A stretch of 64,000 bases of DNA from Alitta virens (lineage: Eukaryota > Annelida > Polychaeta > Phyllodocida > Nereididae). How positions within the stretch are numbered: the stretch's first letter is position 1; each line of letters starts with the position of its first letter. Location: NCBI GenBank assembly GCA_932294295.1, contig OW028581.1:11481026-11545025 (forward strand), read 5' to 3'. Made by a program: the position numbers and the translations under genes. Shown here piece after piece: positions 33,384 to 43,500 of this stretch. The notes under the pieces were generated by a model, which saw only the letters and a program-made list of their open reading frames with translations, was not told the DNA's origin and ran no database searches.

Positions 33384-33569
33384 TGCAAAATGGTTGAAGA
33401 ACAAGAACAAGATCAGTTCACCAAGCAAACGTTTCAATCATAACATTCAGTGGGAATCGAACCCACAACCAACCAAGTCAAGTAAATCAACCACAGTGCA
33501 CAACGTCAAAGCATTAAGGCGCACATGAGAAATTACTGAACTCAACGGACAGAGTAGTATAGTTAGTAA
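33384..33569 (-). mobile_element. tRNA-derived SINE, copy 2
   Basis: Near-identical to 30,209-30,393, including the B box (reverse complement ggaatcgaacc). It lies just 5' of the first recognised exon of the third P-like gene, where the missing THAP exon would be expected. High identity suggests recent insertion or local duplication. Confidence 0.75.
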
Positions 33570-35380
33570 TAAGTTGTTTTTTTTTCAGAGGATTAGATGT
33601 ATAATTTTATATCATTATGGAAAGTTTACTGATTCACATTGTACACAGGGAGATGTGTAAGATTCACCAGATATGAATGCTTATTATTGAAGGGGGACTA
33701 AAACTAAACAATTATAATTCCGGGGACTACACTCCCTCTCACTCACTCTAAACTTACAACTCAGACAAAGTACTCAAATCACTCAATTACACTTAGTTTG
33801 GGGAACTAGTGCTTAAAGGTAGTCGCTTGGCTAGTGGAGGCACAGGGATCGCTGGTAATAGCGGTGTGCTGATGGCTGTGTCATAACTCAATTCATGTGT
33901 ATAATCTTAATCATGTATTCTGAGAAGTGTTACATTTGCACATAAATATACAGTGGCCCACATTTAAGTGCTGCCAGCACTGAGCAAGGGTATGTTCCTA
34001 TCAATCAAAAGACACCTACCTGGTTGCATTATAGTTTTTGCCTGTTGTTGCCTGATGAGTGCTGTCAGCTGATGATGTCCAACCCATTGCCAAAGACTAT
34101 GCTATCTGCCAGTTACCCATTCTAAGTGACATGGTGCTGCCTCCGTCTCTCTCTGAACCCTCTGGCTTCACTCTCCTGAGCTCTCTCCAAGAACTCTCTT
34201 CCAGAACTGAATCACTTGAATGACCCCCACTCACTGATCTTTCTCTGATCCTAAGGGCATGCCCCAGCCCTTACTTATCCCTGCAATTACCCAATCCCAG
34301 ACTGCCACTACAGCAGCCACTGGCCACGTGGTCCAGTCAGCCTATGGATGAATCCCAAGTCATCCAGAGGAATGACGTGGACCAGTGCTGGAATGTGGGG
34401 AATCCCCAATTTCTAGGAAAGCTCATTACTTCCTACAGTGCAGAGCCCTAAAGTTGTGAAGCACTCTGATCACAGTGATCTGACCTGCTACTCCAGTCTC
34501 TCACACTGGAACCCAATCCCACATAAGGACATCCCACTTCTATCTACTGCTGCTCACACCAGCTTCCCCCTTTCCCCATGTCATCTCATCATGACATCAG
34601 CCCTACATCAAGCACATTCCACAGTGCTGCAATAAATATGGGCACTCACACTAGTGCACCTTAGTGGAACTGAACCCAGAACATCAGGTGCAGGACCTCT
34701 AGTCCACTGCACCTGGAACCCAATCCCCAACAACTATCTACTGCTGCTCACACCAGCTTCCCCCATTCCCCATGTCATCTCATCATGACATCTCCGAACC
34801 CCACATCAAACACATTCCTCATCAACCCCCAATACTATTAACACATAAAGACATATCAGGCCAGAGTGATCCAGCTGCACCCCTAGCAGGACTCATAACA
34901 AGTGATGCCTAAACATAATTATTATCAATTAATTACATATGGAGGCCCTAAAGACCCATGGCCTTTGAATCCAAGGGCTAGGCTATTTTACCCCTTTTCT
35001 CTTAGTCATCTTGAAGTCAGCTGACAGCTCCCACATGGCTGGTCCAGGCAATCTGCAACACCCTCTTCTAGTGTTTACAAACAAACTTCACCATTGCACT
35101 CCTGCTAGGATGCAATATTATATATATTGCTTATGTTATACAGACTACAATATAATAAATATTAGAGATATTTTGATTTAAATTTCAGCATTGTGCCCAT
35201 ATCCAATTGTGACATTCCTGGAGAAAAAAAAAGGTGGACATAAGCTGTAATTATTCTGGACTAAAAGTCTTCATGTCAATATACCCTTACCTACTTACCA
35301 AGTTATGCGAAGTGATATGGGTTAAAAAATGGGTTGTCTGTACTCTGTAGAGGCATATATGCCACATGCCTTTGCATATA
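33570..35380. other. Non-coding stretch with a local duplication
   Basis: No gene is supported. A ~110-bp duplicated block occurs at 34,506-34,620 and 34,712-34,819 (both starting CTGGAACCCAATCCC and holding CATGTCATCTCATCATGACA). The pyrimidine-rich 34,100-34,830 segment has no long ORF. Confidence 0.5.
34506..34819. repeat. Direct duplication of a ~110-bp block
   Basis: Two copies (34,506-34,620; 34,712-34,819) of the same pyrimidine-rich sequence, with small indels. Confidence 0.75.
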
Positions 35381-35387
35381 CAGTTGG

Positions 35388-35421
35388 CGACATCACTTAC
35401 GTGACGACATCACTTACGTGA
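35388..35421. repeat. Perfect 17-bp tandem pair with CRE-like core
   Basis: CGACATCACTTACGTGA occurs twice without a gap. Each holds the imperfect palindrome TCACTTACGTGA, close to a bZIP (CRE/ATF-type) site. No gene start is evident next to it. Confidence 0.8.
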
Positions 35422-35735
35422 TACAATCAATGAGTCAATATTATCACATACTAACTGAGAATAAGCCATCACTGTTATAGAACGATTACTTGACACATGT
35501 TGACCTGCTTTCTTGGCATCCAGCCAAGTCAAGATTGGCGCATGTTTATGAAATGGCGGCCTGCGGGTAAAGATGCTGTTTCAGAAAAAATTACTTATGC
35601 ATTATTATTCTGCTCTATGCTAAATTTAATTATGTAAAATATGGCATAAGAATAAATAAATATTACTTTGGTAAACTCCTTGTTGTGCTTTTATTTCGAC
35701 TTGCAAATGTTGCCTGTAAGTTCTTTAGCTAACCC

Positions 35736-35770
35736 TAGGTGTCGCCCTGGTAAGGCGGTGGCGACACCTA
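35736..35770. repeat. Perfect 11-bp hairpin
   Basis: TAGGTGTCGCC at 35,736-35,746 pairs with GGCGACACCTA at 35,760-35,770, with a 13-nt loop. Confidence 0.9.
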
Positions 35771-35953
35771 CTAGACGTTCTGCGAAGCTGAAATTCGTCT
35801 GCTAGCGTCGGGATATTTTCATTTTTGGAATTGTTACAATTCACAAGGTAAATACCTTTACACAATCATTAGTCTTTATGAATACATTAACAGTATATTG
35901 GGATAAACAATTATGTTTTTATTGTTTCTTTGGGGAAAAAAAAGATGGGGTCT

Positions 35954-36053
35954 GGTCAAAACGGCCAACATACCAGGATGGCCAATCGCAAAAAAACGGC
36001 CACTATACCAAGACGGCCAAAAGATAAAACGGCCACCTACCAAAACAGCCAAT
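35954..36053. repeat. Degenerate ~25-bp array (AAACGGCCA..TACCAA)
   Basis: Four to five units with the core ACGGCCA followed by TACCA. In style it is like the motif arrays at 6,701 and 18,306, which look like transposon subterminal arrays; no inverted partner was found. Confidence 0.65.
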
Positions 36054-37337
36054 TGTACTATTTGCAGCTTTATTAGGATATATGCTTTCTCATGCATCTA
36101 TCTTTTAAAACCTGTAGAGTAGGTGGTATTAATAACGTGATTTTTTCGACACTTTTTGCTTGTTTACCTTTGGTATTCTAATAGATTTCTATGAACGAAT
36201 TTCTGCACATCCTTCATACTTGACAATGACATGTACCAAGCTTACCTTGTACTATAAACGACAAACGTGTTTTGGTTATTACTTTGTTAGTGAAGAATCT
36301 TTCTTAGAAAACGAATGCCCCAAACAGTGGCAACCAACTCTGTTTACAACAGGAGCACACCACCAGCAAATTTTACAAAGGCTGGCTAGCAGGCTGATAT
36401 TCAGTTTCTATATGTTTCATAAACAATAGAGTTGAAAAGTTGTCAGTCTAGGAAACATTCATCTGTTATTCATTTTTTCTGACTTAGCAGCTACTGCATA
36501 AGCACTGGTGCCAGCCAGCCCATTGATGATTATTTTCTAAGCCAGCCAGCCAATTAAATTCACCAAGCTAGCAACCGTCCGAGCCAGCCAGCCAATTCTA
36601 TTTACCCAGCTAGCAACTTTCTTATTCTTAGCCAGCTGACATTTCTTAGCATTTCTTCCCAGCCAGCTGAGTTCCAACTGAGCCTACCACCCAGCTGTAA
36701 ATTTTCCCCTAACTTTTCCAGCTGGTATTGTTATGTTAGGCCAGAGAGGCCTAATAATGGCAAAAATGGAAGCAGGATGATTCAGGATAATGATTGTCTG
36801 TACATTTTGTCATTATTTCTACTGAAGTCTGTTTATGACTGAAAGTGGTAACATATAGATCTAGAAATTATTTTGTAAAAACATTGCATTTATTTCTTAT
36901 GTATCTCTACTTTTGAATGTCAATAAATGCCAGATAATAAAGCCAGAGGAGAGGAGAGGAGAGGGAGTATATTTATAAAAGAACAGCTGTATCACAAGAA
37001 TTTCCAGTGCAGCTGGGAGACTGCAAGCTAGCTGGAGGTCACTAGCTAGAGCCTCAATAAGTTGAAAAATAACAAGCATCGCCACTGCAGCTTGGAGACT
37101 GCCAGCTAGCTGGAGGTCACTAGCTGGAGCCTCAATAATTTTAGAATTTGCCAGCTAGGATGGAGCCAGCTCAAGTCCTTGTCAGCTGGCTTATATACCA
37201 GCTGGGAATGATCAAGTCAAGTCAAGTCAAGTCAACTTTATTGCGGACTCTAGGTCCATAAAAGGTAGAGAATACATATATGATAAATGGGTCAGAACGA
37301 CCCCAGACATCAAGAGAATTTAAGAGAATCTATCTTA

Positions 37338-40112
37338 TCATAGGAACTGCAATAGCCAATGAGAAGCAAAGCTGCCGCTGTGAAGCACACCCATGTCATA
37401 GATCTTTTTAACTAATATCTTACTGGACGACCTCACTCTGCAATGTAAATTAAAACAATTTTTCCGAATAATGCATTTTGGACTGGGAATGTCAGACATG
37501 GTGTACATCAGAGAGGCACTGCATCTCATTGGCAGGTACAAAAATCTTCTAATGCAATTATTATATGATACAAATAATCTTCGCAATTTGTAAGCACAGT
37601 AGTTAAGCCATAATGCACAGCAATACATGTTACTGCAGAAATTTTTGTACAAGAAACATTTGACATAATCAGTACATTTGCTAAATCTTTTCCTGAGCAT
37701 GTTACTTCTACAATACAAGCTTCTAATTTGTCTGTCTATATCCCTGGCATCAGAGAAAGTTGAAGTGATGATATGGCCAAGATATTTCACTTCACTAACA
37801 ATTTCAAGTTTCCGGTCATTAATGAAGAACTCTGGGACAGAGTACTTTGTAGGCCCTTTTTCAATACACATACAAACTGTCTTTTCAACATTATAAACAA
37901 GGTCAGCATCTGAACTAAACCTGTGACATACATTTAGCATACTTTGCAGCCCACCAGCCGAGGGTGAAAAAAGCACGACATCATCTGCATACATAATATG
38001 ATTAATTTTACCACTTCCATAAGAAAGGCCACAATGCAGAGATTCTAATTCTATACTCAGGTCATTAACATAAACATTGAATAGAAAAGGGGACAACACA
38101 CCCCCTTGCCTAACACCATTGGAAACATTAAAAGTATCTGATGTAACAGCACCCCATCGGACGTACATACTCTGGTTATAGTACCAAAAATCCAATAATC
38201 TGACAATACACTTAGGGATGCCCCTTTCCAGCAAAACATTCATTAATCGGTTGTGATTGACCCTGTCAAACGCCTTGGAGGCATCAAGGAAACAACAGTA
38301 AACAGTACTTCCTGACTTCAAATAAGAATTTACCAATTCTTTGAGAACATAAATACACTGATCAGTACTCTGACTTTTTTGAAATCCAAATTGATTTGGT
38401 AATGTCCACAGGTAAACATCGATTTTACACAGAATAATTCTTTCAATGACTTTGGTTAATACATTAGACAGTGCTATCGGTCTGTAATTGTCCTTGGATG
38501 TGAGTGACTTACATTTATTCTTGACAATCGGTACTAACATTGATTGAATCATACTGCTTGGCATAAAGCCATGTACCAGCATACCTGATATAAGAAAGGC
38601 AAGAATAACATTTAATCTAGGTGAGGCATATTTAAAATGCTCACCTACAAGACTATCAGGTCCCGCAGATTTATTACCAGGTAGACTTTTTATACAATCA
38701 GCTACAACCTCAGATGTGACCATCATATTTTCAGAGTAAGCACAATTATACACACCAGGATTACGATTACCATAGAGATTAAACATTTGATAATAATGAT
38801 CTCTCCACATCATAACAATATCTCTAGAGCCGGAAACCTCGTCAATATTGTTAGGTAATGGCACTTTGGCAGAGTTTACATGTTTGACATCTTTCCAAAA
38901 AGCATCATAGTGCTTATTGAGCATCTTCTTTGCTAAGGCATCAGCCTTACATGACTCTTCATTACGTTTACATTGCCGTAAGGCGTACTTAAAACGAGCT
39001 TTACATCTTTTCATTAGTTGAAATACTGGTCCATTTCTTGGTTTGCCAGCATTTACCCACAGCAAAAAGCTCTCTCTGGACGCATCATTCCAGTCTTTCA
39101 CATAGTCAGTCCAACCAGCTACAACTTTAAAATTCTTCTGTTTGGTAGGTCTACTACTGCATTTCAAACATTTAACAACTTCATTATATAAATCTTCTAT
39201 AGTTCTCAAATGAGTTTCATTTCTGCAATCTGGATCTTGACAATATATAAAATCACCTAGCTCAATACTGTGCAACAATTCATCAGTCTGCTGATGATAC
39301 TTAGTAATTTCACTATCAGCCTGCCAATTTGCACGGCTTGTGCTCCAATGTAATTGGTTCTCCTCTGACACTGAAGGTGAAAGAGAGTAGTCCAAATCTA
39401 ACACAGTGGGTCTATGGTCTGACCATGTAAGTCCATAGTCCACAAACATATTTCGAATAAGATCAACAAAGTCTGCTGTACACACACAGTGATCAATCCA
39501 TGAAGTAGTATTCCAGCAGTCACTGACAAAGGTAAATGTATCTTGTGTCAGTTTTTCAACATCAGCGCATGAAGTGTCAAGATCAGCTATGAAGCTAGAT
39601 AGAGTATGCCCAAATGCATCATCTTTACGAGGGTCACAGTTGAAATCGCCACATATCATAACTCTAGTAGTGTCCATTTCTTCTAGGATATATTGAAGTA
39701 TTCCAATACATTCCACGAACAAGTCAATATTGTCACGACAATTATATGGCAAGTAGACATTAATAATACTGTATTTCACATTAGTGACTTTGTCAATGAG
39801 ATCAAGACCAGCCAGCCAGTCATGACCATAGTCACAGGGACGGATATTAAAGGTAGAAGTTAAAGCTTGATTCCAGAGAAATGCAACTCCACCTGAATTA
39901 CGACCAACAGGTAGAGATGATTCATAATCAGTCTTAGAGACACCAAATGCATCATAGTCAACAAAGGCATTTAAAAGGTGCAGTTCCTGTTTAGCTAACC
40001 AAGTTTCTTGGAGAGCCAGTACATGAATAGAGTTAGTGTTCAAAAAGTCTTTTAGCCCTGAGACTGAACGTAGAAATCCACGGCAGTTTAAGTATGCTAG
40101 TCGCAGAGCCAT
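37338..40112 (-). CDS. LINE ORF2: endonuclease-reverse transcriptase, intact
   Basis: 924 codons. It nicks target DNA and copies the element RNA at the nick. The N-terminal APE-type endonuclease (about 1-240) shows LNCRG (8-12), QETW (35-38), GDFN (155-158), WIDH (205-208) and SDHRP (231-235). The reverse transcriptase (about 470-800) shows YRPIALSN (543-550), FLDASKAFD (608-616, Asp 610), VSNGVRQGGVLSP (663-675), YADD (708-711) and VKYLGHI. A Cys/His-containing C-terminal tail follows. No stop or frameshift. Its ATG (40,112-40,110) overlaps the ORF1 stop as TAATG, a layout that in some LINEs allows reinitiation by the terminating ribosome. The start is chosen on that overlap and on the endonuclease beginning at residue 4. 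Confidence 0.95.
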   Translation of the reverse strand: MALRLAYLNCRGFLRSVSGLKDFLNTNSIHVLALQETWLAKQELHLLNAFVDYDAFGVSKTDYESSLPVGRNSGGVAFLWNQALTSTFNIRPCDYGHDWLAGLDLIDKVTNVKYSIINVYLPYNCRDNIDLFVECIGILQYILEEMDTTRVMICGDFNCDPRKDDAFGHTLSSFIADLDTSCADVEKLTQDTFTFVSDCWNTTSWIDHCVCTADFVDLIRNMFVDYGLTWSDHRPTVLDLDYSLSPSVSEENQLHWSTSRANWQADSEITKYHQQTDELLHSIELGDFIYCQDPDCRNETHLRTIEDLYNEVVKCLKCSSRPTKQKNFKVVAGWTDYVKDWNDASRESFLLWVNAGKPRNGPVFQLMKRCKARFKYALRQCKRNEESCKADALAKKMLNKHYDAFWKDVKHVNSAKVPLPNNIDEVSGSRDIVMMWRDHYYQMFNLYGNRNPGVYNCAYSENMMVTSEVVADCIKSLPGNKSAGPDSLVGEHFKYASPRLNVILAFLISGMLVHGFMPSSMIQSMLVPIVKNKCKSLTSKDNYRPIALSNVLTKVIERIILCKIDVYLWTLPNQFGFQKSQSTDQCIYVLKELVNSYLKSGSTVYCCFLDASKAFDRVNHNRLMNVLLERGIPKCIVRLLDFWYYNQSMYVRWGAVTSDTFNVSNGVRQGGVLSPFLFNVYVNDLSIELESLHCGLSYGSGKINHIMYADDVVLFSPSAGGLQSMLNVCHRFSSDADLVYNVEKTVCMCIEKGPTKYSVPEFFINDRKLEIVSEVKYLGHIITSTFSDARDIDRQIRSLYCRSNMLRKRFSKCTDYVKCFLYKNFCSNMYCCALWLNYCAYKLRRLFVSYNNCIRRFLYLPMRCSASLMYTMSDIPSPKCIIRKNCFNLHCRVRSSSKILVKKIYDMGVLHSGSFASHWLLQFL

Positions 40113-41398
40113 TATCCAAGTCCAGTGTTATTTTCTGCATCAAGGGCGTGAGCAGAGGGCGGGGTCTGCTGCTTGACTTTGTACCATTTGACGAACACTC
40201 CTTCATCCCACATATCAGGTCGCAGCAGCACGTCGGGGTCTTCACATCTGCCATGAATACGGTATGAAGCATAACCGGGGTACTTCGTCTTCAATTTTTC
40301 ACATTCAAGATGGTCGATGATTACACCATTCTGGGACAATTCGGTCATGACATCCTCTGAGGTGGTTGTCTCATCTAGCCTGGAAACAAAGACGCTGGTG
40401 TATTTTCCAGCCTTTTTTGGAGCCACTTTCAGTCTCCCTTGCCTGGATCGGGATCCTATCACGAAGTTCTTCTGCTGCTGGGTACGCCTATCACCCACTC
40501 TTTGTTCCTGAGGTCCTTTGCTCTGTTTCAGTTTCCAGTTAGCAACTGTAGCATGTGTAGGTGACTTCACAGAGGTTTCTGTTTGACGGTTTTCATTCAG
40601 GGGATTCTGCACAGCCCCCTCTGTAGATGGTAAGTCAGTATATCCAGTCCATGGTTGAGGGGGGTTCAGATCATTGGCAACAACCTTGCTGTATAATCTG
40701 GGGGACTCGGAAGGACTTTTCATGTTCTCACAGAGCTGAGTGACAGTGTTTGTCAGGTAGCGGAGCTGCTCTCTGACTTGTTTCAGTTCTAGTATGGCGG
40801 GACAATTCCCTTCGCATGTCGAAGTGTCACCATTCATTTTCCTCCGTAGCTCACTGACCTGAGTGGCAAGTGATGCTGCATCCACCCTATCAATGTCTAT
40901 GGCAGGCATATTATGTAAGTCAGCTGCAACAAACTTTGGGATAGACCATCCTTTGTTCATACAATTTTGCAGGTCATCATATATATCTCTGGCATAGGCA
41001 AAGAAGCGGTTGTCGCCTTTTCTGGTCTTTAGACGTCCAAGATCGTTCACTTTCTTGTGTAGAAGACTGGCAGATTCATGCAGTGCTTCACCATAGAAAT
41101 CAGCAACAAGCTTGCATAATTCATCCCGGGGGATCACAGAGATTTTTGCCACTACATAGCACAGGAGTTCATTCACCACTATATCACCTTTGTTCACCTT
41201 GAATCCAAGCTGAGAAGATGCATATTCATCCTGGCTCCCTGCCAGGTCACTGTCATTTGCAATGCCCTCATCCTGATCATCTAAGTCACTTGCCGAAGTT
41301 TCGTCAAATCGTTTGACAGCTGTTTGTTGACAATCGACTTGTTTACATCCTGCCTCCGACGAGGCATGCGCAGTGGAGGCCGCACTCAATGGCCGCAT
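40112..41398 (-). CDS. LINE ORF1 protein, intact
   Basis: 428 codons from the first ATG (41,398-41,396; the frame is open further upstream but only with non-ATG codons). ORF1 proteins bind element RNA and act as chaperones. There is an acidic N-terminal part (DETSASDLDDQDEGIANDSD), a central helical part (ELCKLVADFYGEALHES...), a possible coiled coil (ILELKQVREQLRYLTNTVTQ), a basic linker, and a C-terminal region KYTSVFVSRLDETTTSEDV...YPGYASYRIHG...VFVKWYK that looks like the RRM-like or zinc-free C-terminal fold of CR1/Jockey ORF1p. No CCHC knuckle is seen. It ends TAA at 40,114-40,112, sharing a base with the ORF2 ATG. Confidence 0.85.
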   Translation of the reverse strand: MRPLSAASTAHASSEAGCKQVDCQQTAVKRFDETSASDLDDQDEGIANDSDLAGSQDEYASSQLGFKVNKGDIVVNELLCYVVAKISVIPRDELCKLVADFYGEALHESASLLHKKVNDLGRLKTRKGDNRFFAYARDIYDDLQNCMNKGWSIPKFVAADLHNMPAIDIDRVDAASLATQVSELRRKMNGDTSTCEGNCPAILELKQVREQLRYLTNTVTQLCENMKSPSESPRLYSKVVANDLNPPQPWTGYTDLPSTEGAVQNPLNENRQTETSVKSPTHATVANWKLKQSKGPQEQRVGDRRTQQQKNFVIGSRSRQGRLKVAPKKAGKYTSVFVSRLDETTTSEDVMTELSQNGVIIDHLECEKLKTKYPGYASYRIHGRCEDPDVLLRPDMWDEGVFVKWYKVKQQTPPSAHALDAENNTGLG

Positions 41399-41723
41399 GG
41401 TAACAGGTTTTGTTACTACTTTCTGCCAGCTAATTAGCAACGTTCTTCTCGTTCATGCTGTACCACTCTGACCAAAAGAATCACTATAAGTTCCTCTATA
41501 TGGCGATCTCCGATACTGCGTCGTATACTGGTCACGAAGGGAATTCCGTGCCAAGTTTGGGGAAGCCCTGTTACACCGAATTCGTTTACAACTGCCCCCT
41601 GGTGTAATCCAGCTGGGAGACAGGTCTCAGAGTTACCTCCAGCTGGTAAGATTCCAGCCAGCTGTTACTTTGATGAATAACAGATAAAAGTGAATAACAG
41701 GTCGTGGTGTGCCCCTATTACAA

Positions 41724-42310
41724 CCATAACTGGTCCTAATTCCGTGATTCTGTTTGTGATGTCTTAATTCGAGAGGGCGCCAGTGGTCAGTGCTCACAGA
41801 CTGACGTTGTTGTATAGATGTCAGCACCATACAAGTCAATGCCATTGAGTTTTAAAGCAAGACAAAATAATGCATACCCATGAGGAAAACTTCATGCAAA
41901 ATACTGCAGTGCATTTAATAGTAGACCTGAGAATTTACAATACATATAATACTTAAATATAAAACATTTTTTAAAACCATAATATATTATATACAAATTT
42001 GATACAAATAATTGTTAGTACAGCTAACCATTTCTTCTAATCCAGCTAAAAGGCGATAGTCCACCTTTACCCCTCTTGTTCTTCTCTGCATGTAATTATT
42101 ATCAAATATAAACATTTATGATTTAAAATTAAATACTTATTACTCATGCAAAAAAAATAAAAAATGGTTTTTAATTTATATAAAATGTAATATAAATTGC
42201 ATTCATATTTACCTTGGATGTGGGCTCATCCCATTCCCTGTGCACCTGTGCAACCTTTTAAAAAAGTGATTGGTGTATATATGTACTGTCTGAGTGTCTG
42301 TTGGTTATGT
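41724..42310. other. Non-coding AT-rich stretch
   Basis: Sequence right of the CAGCTGG copy D; no ORF with family signal. Confidence 0.45.
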
Positions 42311-42314
42311 GCAG

Positions 42315-42550
42315 TCACTGTCCTACTTCCTTTTCGAGGATACCAGCAACCTGGTTGCTCTCTGGCCAAATTCGCCTTAAGCAGGCCTCAAAAACACAAA
42401 TACATAAATACTTTGCGATTTTTTGGTCAATCGGGAGGGTGATCCCCTGAACTCTCTCATGGAAGAGCATCCAGGACTTTTCCTTGCTGGAGTTCTTGAA
42501 CTTTGTTAGAGTCAAACAATCACTGAGACTTCCGAGGCATTTTAACACTT
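42315..42550 (-). pseudogene. Transposase-like exon (P-like superfamily, tentative)
   Basis: The acceptor ttggtccttgcag ends at 42,551; a 78-codon frame follows: EVLKCLGSLSDCLTLTKFKN, KSWMLFHERVQGITLPIDQK, then FEACLRRIWPESNQVAGILE and EKEVGQ to TGA at 42,317. Positions 42,322-42,396 are identical to 17,692-17,766, where the frame continues to IISYVG and a donor. I infer part of a transposase helical region ahead of a YVGGY-type block. Here the frame stops just beyond the shared block, so this copy is truncated. Confidence 0.45.
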
Positions 42551-42863
42551 CTGCAAGGACCAATAATTTAATAAAATTAAAACTTATTTGTTATAGGTTA
42601 AAATGGGTATTATTGCACCTTAAGTACCATATAACTCCTAATTAACCTTTTATTTATTTATTATAAATATGCACAATAATTCTCATTTCACCCTATATTT
42701 GGCCTGAGCGATAAGCAATTCCATTGTCATGAAAAAGTACCGCAAGAAAAAAATAAGAATACAAAAAAATTTCAAACTAGGAAACCCATGCATTCATGTT
42801 AGGACTCCACTTTTGTTAAATAAGTGAGATCGTAAACTCCGCGCCGCCATCTTGTGTCCTCAG

Positions 42864-42876
42864 AGGTCAAAGGTCA
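42864..42876 (+). promoter_or_regulatory. Perfect DR1 nuclear-receptor motif (left arm)
   Basis: AGGTCAAAGGTCA is two consensus half-sites with one-base spacing, the class bound by RXR-, HNF4- or COUP-type receptors in animals. It lies in the inverted arm and is mirrored at 44,938-44,950. Binding is not shown. Confidence 0.5.
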
Positions 42877-43403
42877 AGTGGGATAAACAAAGCCACGTGG
42901 GCCACTGCAGCAATGCTATGAGTGCTTGTTTGTCACGTTTTTTGGAACTTTTGGAGATCAAATAGGGGCCTATGCAAGTTATCACGACAATAGCTCTCTA
43001 TATTTACAATTTAGGTAGATATGTCTGATTAAAGTTTAAAATAAAAAGTCATTTGCCCCAGGCCTGCTAAATGTGATGTTCATGTATACATGGTTATCTT
43101 AATTTGATCATGTCAATGAGTGGGGTTGCTGGTGTATATTTTTGTGTAGGCCTACGTTTTCTGAAAGGGTAAACTATTACATACATGCATGAATTTTGTT
43201 GTCTTTTTAATGCATCCATTGAAAAGAATTTTTGTAATTTATCAAGGTGTGGATGGCTGGACATTATGTTTATGAATCTGATGGAAAGGACCATCTGATC
43301 TCAATAATATGACTAAAGAATTGCAATAAATGCCCCCCCCCTGTACTTAATAAGAAAATGGTATAATTTTCAGTGATGTTATACTGTGTACATTAACTTC
43401 AAA

Positions 43404-43500
43404 ATGCCCAAGACACACGCTTTGTGCATTTGTTGGTGGTCACAATGGATATACAGATGAGAAAAGTGGCAGGAACAATTCTGTGTTTCACATGCCCATG
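43404..43500 (+). pseudogene. THAP-like zinc-finger remnant
   Basis: MPKTHAL is followed, one frame over, by CAFVGGHNGYTDEKSGRNNS and VFHMPMN. This follows the THAP start pattern (Met-Pro, Cys, V-G-Cys-x-N, then S-F-H-x-F-P), with the second Cys replaced by Gly and one frameshift. THAP domains are the DNA-binding heads of P-like transposases. It is short and degenerate, so tentative. Confidence 0.35.

Larger units (their letters stand above)
37214..41606 (-). mobile_element. Near-complete non-LTR retrotransposon (Jockey/CR1 superfamily)
   Basis: About 4.4 kb: 5' UTR (41,606-41,399), ORF1, ORF2, a ~120-bp 3' UTR with AATAAA, and a short tandem tail (TTGAC)n ending at 37,214. A 3-bp duplication ATC may flank it (37,211-37,213; 41,607-41,609). 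The pre-insertion site is known from copies A and B of the CAGCTGG element. Both ORFs are intact, so it is young and perhaps active. The clade is uncertain within the APE-type Jockey/CR1 group. Confidence 0.9.
36350..41717 (-). mobile_element. CAGCTGG-rich element, copy D, split by a LINE
   Basis: Starts CAGGAGCACACCACC at 36,350 and ends ...GTCGTGGTGTGCCCCTA at 41,717. Flanking 6-mers are identical, TTACAA (36,344-36,349 and 41,718-41,723), as in copy C, where the duplication is AGAAAG. Without the LINE it would be about 975 bp. It has two 78-bp units (about 37,007-37,150). The break at gatc|cagctggg corresponds to an uninterrupted sequence in copy A, so the LINE came later. Confidence 0.82.

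Noticed and set aside
37678..37896. Plus-strand ORFs within the LINE
   Set aside because: Antisense shadows of ORF2.
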